From: Dermatophagoides farinae
Taxonomy: Eukaryota; Arthropoda; Arachnida; Sarcoptiformes; Pyroglyphidae
DNA: 64,000 nt
Assembly: GCF_024713945.1 (NCBI RefSeq)
Contig: NC_134679.1
Location: forward strand, 7,073,001-7,137,000
Direction of reading: 5' to 3'
The position numbers and the translations under genes were made by a program. Within the stretch, counting starts at the first letter, position 1. Each line of letters starts with the position of its first letter. Below are positions 53,541-64,000 of the stretch, piece after piece. The notes under the pieces were generated by a model that saw only the letters and a list, made by a program, of their open reading frames with translations, had not been told where the DNA came from and did not search any database.

Positions 53541-56500
53541 TCTCAAATCAAAACAATGGAAAAAATTGATGACGCTGATAAGCGATTGATTAAGAAAGTA
53601 TTTGACTTTGTTCACCGTGATCACTTGATTGAATTATTGTTATTTGACGCGAAACAGGAAAGAATGAGAGAGGGCAAAATATGACTAAAAAACCCAGAAG
53701 CAACAGCAGCAAACATTGGCACATGAGTTCATTTGAATTGTGATTCTGTGATTGAATGAATGAGTCCAATTGTGTTACAATGAATTTTACGTCTGCATTT
53801 TGTTCCATTCGTGTATGATTATTTCATTTCCCATCGCTGTACATGTATCCTCGAGCTTTTTTGGTTTATTTTTGATTTTTTTTTCATCATTTCATTTCTC
53901 ATTCGTTGATTCCTTTGTGTGTGTGTGTACTCTTGGATTTTCATTTTCATTGTCTTTTTGTTGTTGTTTTGAAATGATAATGAAAGAAAATGAAATCAAA
54001 TTTACATCTATTCTCATTACACAACACCTGTCATCATTTGTTTTGACCACCAATGTTCACCATCTGATGCAAGAATCAAATTTGAAATTTGAAATTTTTT
54101 CCTTTTTAACATCACAACACCATCGTCAATTGACTTTGCTTCATATGCCTGTGTGTGTGTGTGTGTGTGTTGAGCAAAACTCATATGTTTTTGTATGATA
54201 ATTTTGTGATTTTCAATGATGAGACTGAAATCATGGCCACATGATAACCATGTTAACGATGGTCAATACAATGCTAATAAGATTAGATTATGAATGTGAA
54301 CAAAATCAATGTCCGACAATGATTAAATCTAACAATACATCGACAATGGCAAAATCTTCGGTCATTGTAATGGATAATAATGACAACAGTAATGGTGCAA
54401 ACAATCAACGACAAAATGTGTGGAAACGTTTATCGGCTCCTTTTTCCAAACATCACCACCACCCACCATCAATAACAATGGCTGCTTGCCATGACTTCAA
54501 TGATGATGGTGATGATGGAATGAAACAACAGCCATTCAAACGAATACGGATGTTACGTCAACATCAACATGGTGGATCATTAATGGGGACATATGGCCGT
54601 ACAGGCAGCTTTGTCAATTATAATCGGCCAGAATATTATTGTTGGCGACACGATCAACAATTTCGTCGCTATCAAATGATTGTAAATAATTTTTTTGAAT
54701 TACCAAATGGAAAACTATCAATTTCCTATCATATTATGGTGTGAGTTTCTTATTCAATTTTTTTCCAAAAGAAAAATTTGCCGTCCAATGTCCTATTTTC
54801 TCATTCTGATTGGATGGTATGACAAGAATTGAATTGAGTTGCAGAATGAAATGAAATGAAATTCAAATATTCTGCTCTGCCCTAAATATAATAAATATCC
54901 CGAATTCCAAACAGACACACGCACACACAAAACATTGCCATTCAATTGCAATAGATTGCATTTCTTTATTCTTATTGACTATGTTCATTTTTCTCATTCG
55001 TTGTTCATTTATTTATTATTCATCTGTATATCAATATTTTTACAGGTTTTTTATGGTGTTTGCTTGCCTGGTTCTTACCGTATTCTCAACGATCGACCAA
55101 TATGAAGAGGTGGCATCACGTATTCTACTCAAGATGGTATGTATTACATTGATTCTTGTGAGTGATTTGCACTGATGATCTGATGGTTTGATCAATAATA
55201 GGAAATCGTTATGGTAGTTTGGTTCGCCATGGAATTTATGCTTCGTATGTGGTCGGCTGGATGTCGTTCTCGTTATCAAGGATGGATGGGTCGGCTTCGA
55301 TTTTTACGCAGTCCATTCTGTGTTATAGGTTTGTGGTTAATCGTGTTTGATTCAAGCAATTGATTTTCATCATTGTCCACATTGAACATCCATAGATTTG
55401 ATTGTGATAGTAGCATCAACAGTAGTACTTTCATTGGGCAGTTCGGGTCAAGTGTTCGCTGCCTCAGCATTACGAGGCCTTCGTTTTTTTCAAATTTTAC
55501 GTATGGTCCGTATGGATCGTCGTGGTGGCACTTGGAAACTATTAGGTAGAAAAAACAATTGAAATGAATTGGCATTAACCTAACATCATGATGATGATCA
55601 TTACAGGATCTGTAGTATATGCTCATCGACAAGAATTAATTACCACCGTTTACATTGGTTTTTTGGGCCTAATTTTCTCATCATTTTTAGTATATCTTTC
55701 GGAGAAAGGTGTTCATCCGGAAAAATTCACCAATTATGCAGATGCCTTATGGTGGGGTGTGGTTAGTATCCATTATTGATTGAGTGAAGCGATGATGAGT
55801 TTCATGTTCATGTTTGTCCTTTGGCCAACAATAGATAACATTAAGCACAGTTGGCTATGGTGATCTCGTTCCACAAACATGGCCAGGAAAATTGGTTGCC
55901 TCGTTTTGTGCATTGTTGGGCATTTCGTTTTTTGCCCTACCTGCTGTGAGTATGGAAAATTAGTTTTTGGAAAATGAAATGAATTCATTCTGTAAATTTG
56001 ATATTTTATACCCAAACAATAATCCTAGGGTATTCTGGGATCAGGTTTCGCGCTAAAAGTACAGCAACAACAACGACAAAAACACATGATCCGACGACGA
56101 GTTCCGGCAGCTACATTAATACAATGCCTTTGGAGATGTTATGCAGCGGATGAGAATTCAATGTCTATTGCAACATGGAAAGTTCATCAAGTTCCATTGC
56201 CCAGTCCGTCTGTGTAGGTTTTTTTTCTCACATAATTTCGGATTGCAATTTATGCATTTCAATCGGTTGTTTGTGTTTTCACAACCAATTTTATAGCAGT
56301 TTCAAGCACAACACATCATTTGTTAGCCGTTTCTCCACAATTCGTCGTTCACATAAATCGGCAACACATTCACCACTAACACGGTCTGGTGGCCGTTATG
56401 GTGGAGGAAACAATGGTGGCGGTAGCACTGGCTGTCAGGCTCCCGTTGCAACTGGATCAACATTCGAAACATCTACCGGTAATGTTCGCGAGGATTCATT

Positions 56501-59500
56501 GGTCAGTACCACAATTGGCGGTGGACGTGATTCTCGTATACCCGGGAGTGTGAGCGAAGATAGTGTTTTAGCCAAAGAACTTTCTGAATTTTCCAAACGA
56601 AATTCTGATGGTGAGTATATTTTATTATATCTATAAATGAAATGGTAAATGGAAAAAACTATCAATGATGATGATGATGAAACGGGGCAAGTGAATTTAA
56701 ATGAACAAACCATTAGGATAGAATTGGGTACCACATATTTGTAATACAATTGTTATCGATCGACAAAATATATTTAGAGAACATTGGTAAAACAATGGTT
56801 CACACAATTGGACAGAATGATGATGATGATGATGATGATAATTCACAACAACACCGTTCAGCCACCACAATGCCGCCATTCATTCACTTATGTCAAATGT
56901 TACAAAAAGAATATCAGCATCCACCGTTTCTAACACTGACACCGACATTTCTCGGGAGTCATGATCAAAATTTTCCGCCATTTCCAACAACAACAACAAC
57001 AACATCAGCAGCCGCAACACAAGCACATTGTCAACCGGCATTATTCCATGCGGCAGGACATCAACATCATCATTGTTCAGGTTCGATTCATGTATCTCTT
57101 GTGTTTGTTGTTGTTGATGCGTGCATCTTTTTCTCACGGACCCAATGACTATTTTAACTCACACTGACACACTTGTTGTAATTAGCAATTGTAGCAATTT
57201 GTTGTTGTTTTTCGCTACCTCAGTTCATTCGATTAGTAGCCAATCCTCACTCACACATGTCCTCATTGTTTCCAATTCAAAATGCTTATTCGTGTCCACT
57301 TTCCTCCACCCATTACCCAATTGTTTCAAGAGAAAAAAAAATTGTGCTAATTTAATTCCTGTCTATATTGATTGTTAAATGTGCAAATATATGAAAATCA
57401 GGTCGTGGTGATCAACAACAAAACAATAATGAGAATGAGAATAATCAAAGTGCACAGATGATGAGTAGTTTCATCTGTTCTGGTACATTTTTTCCATTCA
57501 CAATGCCAAACACTCAACGACGACATCAACATGGTTTCGGTAGTCATCGTCATAATAATAGCAGCTGTGCAAGTTCAGATGATGGTGGCACAATGTTTGG
57601 TAAGCAATTAATCAATCAATCAAATCAAATGCAATCGAATTTGGCTATGATGCAATTTCAAATGCTTTTCAATCTCCTATATGTGTATATATACGCAACA
57701 CGTGTCTTCTAATTGGCTTCTTATTGTTTTGTTTTGTTTCACACACATTCATTTTATGTTGTGAGCTTTTTTTTCATGTCACTAGAATGGTGTTTTCCTG
57801 GGTAACATTTCCAATGCTTTCTTCCATAATACTCAATTCAATTCAATTCTTCTCTATTCTGTTCTATTCTATTCTATCTCAATTCATTTCTATTCTGTTT
57901 TTCGCTTTATTTCCATACATTCTTGTTTACAAAGTTGGCCATTGTATCGGCTAAACTGGAAATTGTATTCCATCGGAACGAAAAAATGTTGATCCAAACT
58001 TAATGTTGTATGATCATAATCATTTCTTTCATTTTTTTTCAATTAGATGATGATATTGAAGAACATCAGCCTCGATTCACAATCCTGACCAAACAGCACA
58101 AAAATGCCATTCGTTGTCTTCGTAAGGTGAGTTTTGTAATGTTGCTGTCATTTTTTCCACTAAATAATACTACATCATTGGCAGATTAAATATTTTGTCG
58201 CACGACGAAAATTCAAAGAAGCGCTAAAACCATATGATGTTAAAGATGTGATTGAACAATACTCAGCTGGTCATGTTGATCTATTGGCCCGTGTTAAAAA
58301 TATTCAAACCAGGTATCACGATGATTCGTTCAATTTGTTAATTAATTGGATATTTTCTTTTTTCACAGACTCGATTTAATATTGGGCAAAGTTGGTTCCA
58401 AAGCCAAAGATGTTTATGAGTCCAAAGTTAGTCTTGCATCACGTATTGTCAAAGTTGAACGTACAGTGGAAGATATCGAAACCAAATTGGAAAATCTGCT
58501 CGAAATGTATTTGGAAGATCGAAAAATGCGTAAACAACAACAACAACAGCAACAACAACACCCACCACCACCACCACCTCCATCTCAACCATATCGTTCT
58601 TGTATTGATAATGATCAATCACAATTAAATCAGCAGCAACAACAATCATTATCACACCATCCACATTATCATCACCATCATTCTCCCACGATACAATATC
58701 ACCAGCAAATGTCTTCAAAACAATCGCCACAACAACAACAATCAACATCATCGATCATCATTTGTCAACAACAACAACAACAACAACAACGAAATTTGAG
58801 CTCAAATATTCCGAATTCTTCCTCATTAATTTTTACTACTTCAAATGATGATGATATTGTTGCTGGTAGTAATATGGCTATAATTACTGGTGATATTCAA
58901 GCCAACAATTCAAGCCAATCATTAAAATCGATAACCTCAACTGCCACGACCATAATGAAATCATCAAATGGTCATCATCATCCATATCATCACCACCATT
59001 ATCACCATCCCCATCATCATTCACAATCACAAATACATCCGTCCTCGAATTCGGGCATCAATAACAATAAACATCAACAATCAATAACGTGTTCAATGTG
59101 TGCGGAATCACCAACAGTAACAACAGTAACAACGACTATATCGAATACGATAACAAATGCATCATCATTGTTTTCATCATTATATACACCGGACCCTGAA
59201 TTGACATTAACAACACCGACAATGACAGTCGCTACAGCATTTGGTGGCCAACCAAAATGTGCGATGGAAAAGGAATGTGAATTGTGTTCAATAAGACAAT
59301 TTATCGATGATCAACAACAAGATCCATCGATAGCCGACGACTATTCCTCATCATCAACGGCCGATGTGTCATCATCGAACAAATCAGCAGCAACAACAAC
59401 AACGTCAACGACGATTGCAACACGTAATTTAAACAAGGTTCGTTCTTGGATGTAATGACTTGGTAACTGAAAAAGAAATGTTTTTCTAGATTTAAAATTT

Positions 59501-60353
59501 GCAAGTCCCGTTTTCCTTGATTGTTGTTTATGTGTATGTGTGTGTGTAGAATAAATATAAATGTCCTTGATATGATGATGATTGAGTTGAATTTTTTCTT
59601 TTTTGGTTTCCAATAATTGCGTCCAAGAACCATTGTGTAACCTTGTAATAAAAGCTTTATTTCTTGAATTGAAATTAATCTCAATCCTAACCAAATATTT
59701 TTTTTCTTCAAAAAATTCTTGTTTTCTCTTTCTTTTTCTTTTTTTTGTCTTGTTTGTTTGTGTGTGTGTGTGCTTGTATCGCTTGTTGTTGGATATATCC
59801 ATCCTCGTATTTGTTTTCCTTTTTTCTCTCTTGTTCCTAACAAAAATGCTAAGTATTATGATCAATTATTATTGTCAGATGACAATGGTGGAACGACATT
59901 CAATCAATCCACATCGTCGTGTTGATTCTGTACCAAGTTCTCATCGTTATTCTAAACGCAAAGTAACCATAAGACATTCATTGGATATTGTGCTACCCAC
60001 ATCGACGCCAACAACATCATCTGGTTCATCGATATTCGTGCGTCGCAATGGTAATGATGATGATTTAAGACGAATTTGTTGGTCAACTAATCAACAATCG
60101 ACAGCAGCAGCAGCAACAACAACAACAACAACGACACAACGTTACGGTAGTGTAACATTATTAGCATCGGCAACAGGATCTACACCGGCCATACGGCTTG
60201 AAGTGAGATTCTTTTGTTTATTTCGAATATTTCCAATTTTAATGTTTTTTTCTTTCATCATAGACCGAAGATGATTATATCGACAATACGGAACTACTGC
60301 AACATTCAAATTCGGACCAAAGATTATCATCACGTTATGATAGGAAAAGCTGA
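40062..60353 (+). CDS. KCNQ: KCNQ (Kv7) voltage-gated potassium channel, KCNQ1-like, with alternative N-terminal exons
   Basis: Tetrameric plasma-membrane channel carrying slow, non-inactivating K+ current and needing PIP2 and calmodulin. One of three N-terminal exons (A, B or C) splices to 14 shared exons: 55046-55136, 55202-55328, 55396-55545, 55607-55761, 55835-55945, 56029-56213, 56297-56610, 56778-57080, 57402-57599, 58047-58126, 58185-58312, 58369-59437, 59879-60202 and 60264-60353. All junctions are GT-AG and in phase. Predicted lengths are about 1539 residues (with B), 1274 (with C) and 1199 (with A plus the candidate start exon), longer than vertebrate KCNQ because of poly-Gln, poly-His and poly-Thr stretches in the C-terminus. 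Similarity to KCNQ1 rather than KCNQ2-5 shows in [48 protein letters not shown] and [12 protein letters not shown]. The family is certain; the ends of the cytoplasmic exons are less so. Confidence 0.93.
40300..48336 (+). other. Spacer or intron between KCNQ exons A and B
   Basis: No further copy of the KCNQ N-terminal exon and no other gene is supported in these 8 kb. Contents are ordinary AT-rich sequence with GT/CA tracts, a TTTTG repeat near 44410, ATG repeats near 42500 and 45355, and a perfect hairpin at 47717-47747. Confidence 0.5.
47717..47747. repeat. Perfect hairpin, 12-bp stem and 7-nt loop
   Basis: AAGTACTATATT is followed after ATCAATC by its exact reverse complement. It sits about 600 bp upstream of KCNQ exon B. 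Confidence 0.85.
48337..49715 (+). CDS. KCNQ: KCNQ alternative N-terminal exons B1 and B2
   Basis: A long alternative N-terminus. B1 (48337-48705) starts [12 protein letters not shown] and is rich in Ser, Cys, Thr, Gly and Asp. B2 (48790-49715) is low-complexity (poly-Thr, poly-His, acidic) until its conserved end, [17 protein letters not shown] then [20 protein letters not shown] and YHITM. The 84-bp intron between them has an in-frame TAG at its acceptor (TTTATTTAG) and a weak donor (GTTGGT), both phase 0. The final donor at 49716 (GTGAGT) is phase 2, as in A and C. In-frame ATGs also occur at 48133 and 48160; starting there would add an Ile/Val-rich hydrophobic run that probably comes from ATT repeats. 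The conserved C-terminal 60 residues are secure; the start is not. Confidence 0.75.
49716..54240 (+). other. Spacer or intron between KCNQ exons B and C
   Basis: No gene is supported. The stretch holds CA/GT tracts (50410, 53134), ATG repeats near 50720, GA tracts at 52736-52757 and 53505-53537, and CAA repeats near 51910. Open frames are short and without family features. Confidence 0.5.
53505..53537. repeat. (GA)n microsatellite
   Basis: A perfect GA tract of about 16 units, some 700 bp before KCNQ exon C. Confidence 0.95.
54241..54740 (+). CDS. KCNQ: KCNQ alternative N-terminal exon C, divergent
   Basis: A self-contained first coding exon with ATG at 54241 ([18 protein letters not shown]), 166 codons plus two bases, ending at GTGAGT in phase 2 only 305 bp before the shared exon 55046. 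The end aligns with exons A and B: RPEYYC, then [18 protein letters not shown] and LSISYHIMV. The LERPRG core of A and B is replaced by FELPNG, and the SLLGRP block is not recognisable. It is clearly homologous by position, phase and the YH-plus-hydrophobic end, but has diverged a lot. It could give a channel with altered N-terminal regulation. Confidence 0.75.
55046..56213 (+). CDS. KCNQ: KCNQ shared channel core: S1 to S6 and IQ helix
   Basis: Six exons encode the membrane domain. S1: [17 protein letters not shown]2: [21 protein letters not shown]3: [20 protein letters not shown]4: [20 protein letters not shown], with regularly spaced arginines and the Q typical of Kv7. S4-S5 linker: [21 protein letters not shown]5: [20 protein letters not shown]. 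Pore helix and filter: YADALWWGV then [12 protein letters not shown], with intact GYGD. S6: [20 protein letters not shown], including the PAG hinge. The block ends with helix A, carrying a calmodulin-binding IQ motif ([15 protein letters not shown]). All junctions are phase-consistent and introns are 59-83 bp. This looks like a functional channel. Confidence 0.95.
56297..60353 (+). CDS. KCNQ: KCNQ cytoplasmic C-terminus: linker, helix B, coiled-coil region, tail
   Basis: After the IQ helix, exon 56297-56610 gives a basic Ser/Gly-rich linker ([12 protein letters not shown]). Exons 56778-57080 and 57402-57599 are low-complexity, and each starts and ends in phase 1, so either can be skipped in frame. 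Exons 58047-58126 and 58185-58312 encode helix B and the conserved KCNQ block: [20 protein letters not shown] and [18 protein letters not shown]. Exon 58369-59437 begins with the coiled-coil A-domain ([19 protein letters not shown]) and then runs into poly-Gln, poly-Pro and poly-His. The last two exons end at TGA 60351-60353 (SRYDRKS). If the intron at 59438 is retained, translation would stop at 59455 after VRSWM. Confidence 0.85.
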
Positions 60354-61027
60354 TCTCAATGAATTCACTCACTCACTATATAATATATGCATTCACATTT
60401 GTTGATGATAACTTGTTAGCACAACTCACTCGGGTTTTTTCGTTTGTTTTATTCTGGACTTTACACACCCACTCAATTATGAAAATTGAAGAAATTTTTT
60501 TCGAGCCAAATAATTGATTATACTTGATGGTCTCAAAAATTTCAATACTCTTTGTACACCTATTGTGTCTTCCCGTTTCGTTTTTTTTGTTTTGTTTTTG
60601 TTGCTGTTAAATGTTGGCTTGGATTTTCTTGGCTTTTTTCCTATTACTTTACTTTGCTTTCGATCATCATTATTGTTTATTGTTAATTTATTTATGGAAT
60701 TTTTCAATTTTAATTGTACATCATCATCATAATCATATATGATTATTGAATTGAGATTTTGTGTGTCTGTGAGTGTGTGCTGCACATTTGTACATGAACA
60801 TTGAACTATTGATTCATTTTAATTTATTTGTGAAATCAAAGTGCATTAATTGAAACTCATCACACACACACACACAGACATTGAGTCATTTGTGTTTATA
60901 TGAAAATTTTCAAGTTTAAAATGTATGAAAAACGGCGTGAATTTTTCTAAATTAAATATTGAAAATATAAAAAAAGAGAAGATGAAAAGAGAGAAAATTT
61001 ATCATTTTTCAATTCATTCGGTTGAAT
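60354..61027. other. Convergent spacer after KCNQ
   Basis: No gene is seen. This is T-rich sequence with a CA tract near 60860 and AT-rich poly(A)-signal-like stretches near 60950-60970. It probably holds the 3' UTRs of KCNQ and of the convergent minus-strand gene. Confidence 0.6.
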
Positions 61028-61894
61028 TTAATTCATTTGGCTTTGATCGCTAAAATGTTTCAGATAAACTTCAATGACAACTGTTTGCATCTGTCGTCGA
61101 AGTATTCGACATACATTGATCACTTCATGACATTGGTGAACCGTATTGATGACGGATTGTTTCAATTGGAAAATCGAGTTTGGATCCTGTTGAAATTCAC
61201 TTCGTTTGTAATGTTCGGGTATCTGAAATACTTTGGCAATATATCTGATGTGTTCTTTATTCGAATTCAATGCCCATACTATCTGTTCTAAATTGATGGA
61301 AATTGTACGAATTTCGCGAATTTTCTCCACAAATTCCATCTGGATCTGTGCCACCTGCTGTTCCGATTGTGTGTTTGCCGAATATTCTTTCAATGCATCG
61401 ATAGCTGCTTTTGCATTGATGATTGTACGTGTTTTCCGTGCAATCAGATTCAATGTTGACATCTGGTAAAAAAAATTAGATTAGCAACAAGATTATTACA
61501 TCAAAAAAAATGACATTACCAATATTTCAATGATACATTCACAGATTCGTTTTTCGATCGGTAGACGTTCAATGGAATTTTTGAAATTAATCAATCGATG
61601 ACCTTTCATTATGCGCGATAGATGATAATCGATACGATTTTCCAATGAATAAACATCAATTTTATTTCGTACACAAAAATTCAACAAACTGCCTGGTGCC
61701 TGTTTCGGCAGATAATTCGAACTACTAAACGATAACTGCTGCTGCTGCTGTTGTAAGATTTTCACCTGATTATCATTATTGATATCATAATCATCGCCGG
61801 AAGAACTTGCAATAGGTTTTTGAATTGTTGCAGAAATCATCGATGAATTATCGACAATTGTTTGACCTGATAAGGGCGAATTGATCATTGTCAT
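61028..61894 (-). CDS. Unrecognised helical protein, 269 residues
   Basis: Two exons, 61894-61520 and 61462-61028, flank a 57-bp intron (GTAATG...TACCAG), both phase 0. I chose the first ATG (MTMINSPLSGQT); earlier in-frame codons include only a GTG. The first 60 residues look disordered, with a short poly-Gln. From about residue 70 the protein is rich in Ile, Leu, Lys, Arg and Glu, with predicted helices (YSLENRIDYHLSRIMKGHRL, then IEKRICECIIEIL, IINAKAAIDALKEYS, VEKIREIRTISINLEQIVWA and VINVCRILRRQMQTVVIEV). No signal peptide, membrane segment or catalytic motif is visible. It lies 265 bp downstream of the cysteine protease stop codon, on the same strand. The balanced coding look and clean intron suggest a real gene; I do not recognise the family. 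Confidence 0.7.
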
Positions 61895-62159
61895 TGTCAG
61901 TGGTGAGAAAAGAAAGACTAAAGTTTGCACGTGAACGAATTCGAAAAAAAAATCATTTGTGGTTATAAATATCCAACTGTTCTAATAGTTCGAAAATTTG
62001 ATCATCATATTTGCTTTGAGCGATCAACAGATGGCAGCTGAATCACGGTTTGCAATCATTTCATCTGCTGTTCAGTGATTAAACATATACTCTCATGGCA
62101 GATGATTTTTTATTGATAAAATTACTCAGAGAATTCGAATTAGAAATTTTTTAAAATGT

Positions 62160-63412
<1,253 letters not shown>

Positions 63413-63460
63413 TTTCACTTTTTGGATTTGAATCAACAAATCGGTTTGCTCATGAAGATG

Positions 63461-63470
63461 ATTTATATAG
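63461..63470 (-). promoter_or_regulatory. Possible TATA box of the cysteine protease
   Basis: On the minus strand CTATATAAAT lies 49 bp before the ATG at 63412. This spacing would give a very short leader, as is usual for highly expressed digestive enzymes. It is a candidate only. Confidence 0.5.
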
Positions 63471-63542
63471 AAATTTCTGTTATCAGTGGGCAAAATTGAA
63501 CCGGTATCTCAATTACGTAAATTGATTTAGTGATTGATTACT

Positions 63543-63880
63543 TTAATTACTGATGATGATGATGATATTGTGGTACATTTGCAGATAGAAAAATCCTTGA
63601 TTACCCCATGTTATATTGCAGCTATGTTTTAGTATCCAATAGTCGACATTATCTTTACTGGTACCATATCCTGCATCTTCTTTTATTATCGATTTGCCAC
63701 TATACAATCAATTGGTTAATTGATTTATCTCAATCCATACTCATAGAAACGAAACTGGCTCCAATCTTTAATGCCAATGATGACCGAAGTTTTGTGCTAA
63801 TATCTGTTTGATATGATCTTCATTTCACCGGATAAATATGGCAAAAATAGCAAATTTACATGGCTTTTGTTGTTACAATT
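63543..63880 (-). pseudogene. Decayed second copy of the group 1 cysteine protease
   Basis: An upstream neighbour of the better-preserved copy, on the same strand. An exon-5-like piece (63699-63543) has an acceptor at the equivalent position (TATAG then TGG), reads GKSIIKEDAGYGTSKDNVDY then WILKHSCNITWGNQGFF, and stops at TAA 63543-63545. Compared with its neighbour, it lacks about 13 residues that include the catalytic His, and the VRNSW block reads LKHSC, so the catalytic Asn is also gone. An exon-4-like piece ends at 63741 with the same donor (GA|GTATGG) and reads SVIIGIKDWSQFRFYE; before it, YFCHIYP and IKQILAQN lie in different frames, with stops between. The remainder would lie beyond the window edge. 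This is a dead copy of a tandemly duplicated family. Confidence 0.75.
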
Positions 63881-63939
63881 ACTTATTTGGATAGATTTAA
63901 TGATTGGTTTTTCAACAGGAAAATGCACGAACCACGGTG

Positions 63940-63973
63940 ATCAAGTGCTATCAATAATCTTATAGCACTTGAT
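63940..63973. repeat. Perfect hairpin, 12-bp stem and 10-nt loop
   Basis: ATCAAGTGCTAT is followed after a 10-nt loop by its exact reverse complement, inside the region of the decayed protease copy. Confidence 0.85.
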
Positions 63974-64000
63974 TTTTAACAAAAAAAAGATTGCTCATTA

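Noticed and set aside
59301-59865. Minus-strand frames of 174-180 codons opposite the KCNQ C-terminal exons.
   Set aside because: They are antisense to repeat-rich coding and T-rich intron sequence and consist of Lys/Thr/His runs without any family pattern.

Overview
The window is AT-rich nuclear DNA from an arthropod with compact gene bodies (introns often 57-110 bp), long gene-poor spacers and very many (ATC)n/(ATG)n, CA, GA and CAA microsatellites. A cysteine protease of the mite group 1 allergen family (Der p 1/Der f 1-like), with family-typical motifs and exon phases, points to an astigmatid mite of the Dermatophagoides/Euroglyphus/Psoroptes/Sarcoptes group; the species cannot be fixed from the sequence.

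Layout. 1-13366: no supported gene, probably the upstream regulatory region of the next gene. 13367-20952 (+): a four-zinc-finger transcription factor of the Senseless/GFI1 family with a 4.6 kb first intron. 22428-24622 (-): acid sphingomyelinase (saposin B domain plus metallophosphoesterase), convergent with senseless. 24623 to about 33-40 kb: spacer with an out-of-place GC-rich hairpin repeat at 27731-27868. 40062-60353 (+): a KCNQ (Kv7, KCNQ1-like) voltage-gated potassium channel of about 20 kb. It has three paralogous alternative N-terminal exons (A near 40.2 kb, B near 49.7 kb, C near 54.7 kb), all ending in phase 2 and all able to splice to one shared block of 14 exons from 55046. A possible ATG exon for version A lies at 33362. 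61028-61894 (-): a two-exon helical protein that I do not recognise. 62160-63412 (-): a five-exon group 1 mite cysteine protease with two single-base frame breaks in A-runs. 63543 to about 63880 (-): a decayed second copy of the same family, lacking the segment with the catalytic histidine.

How the genes relate. They do not form a pathway: a neural-type transcription factor, a lysosomal or secreted lipid hydrolase, an ion channel, an unknown protein and a digestive-type protease family. The most notable points are the tandem KCNQ N-terminal exons, which would change the cytoplasmic N-terminus and the first half of S1 without touching the pore; the isolated GC-rich foldback repeat; and the pair of damaged protease copies at the right edge. 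Exon structures were inferred by eye from splice signals, phase agreement and family similarity; no alignment or transcript data were available.
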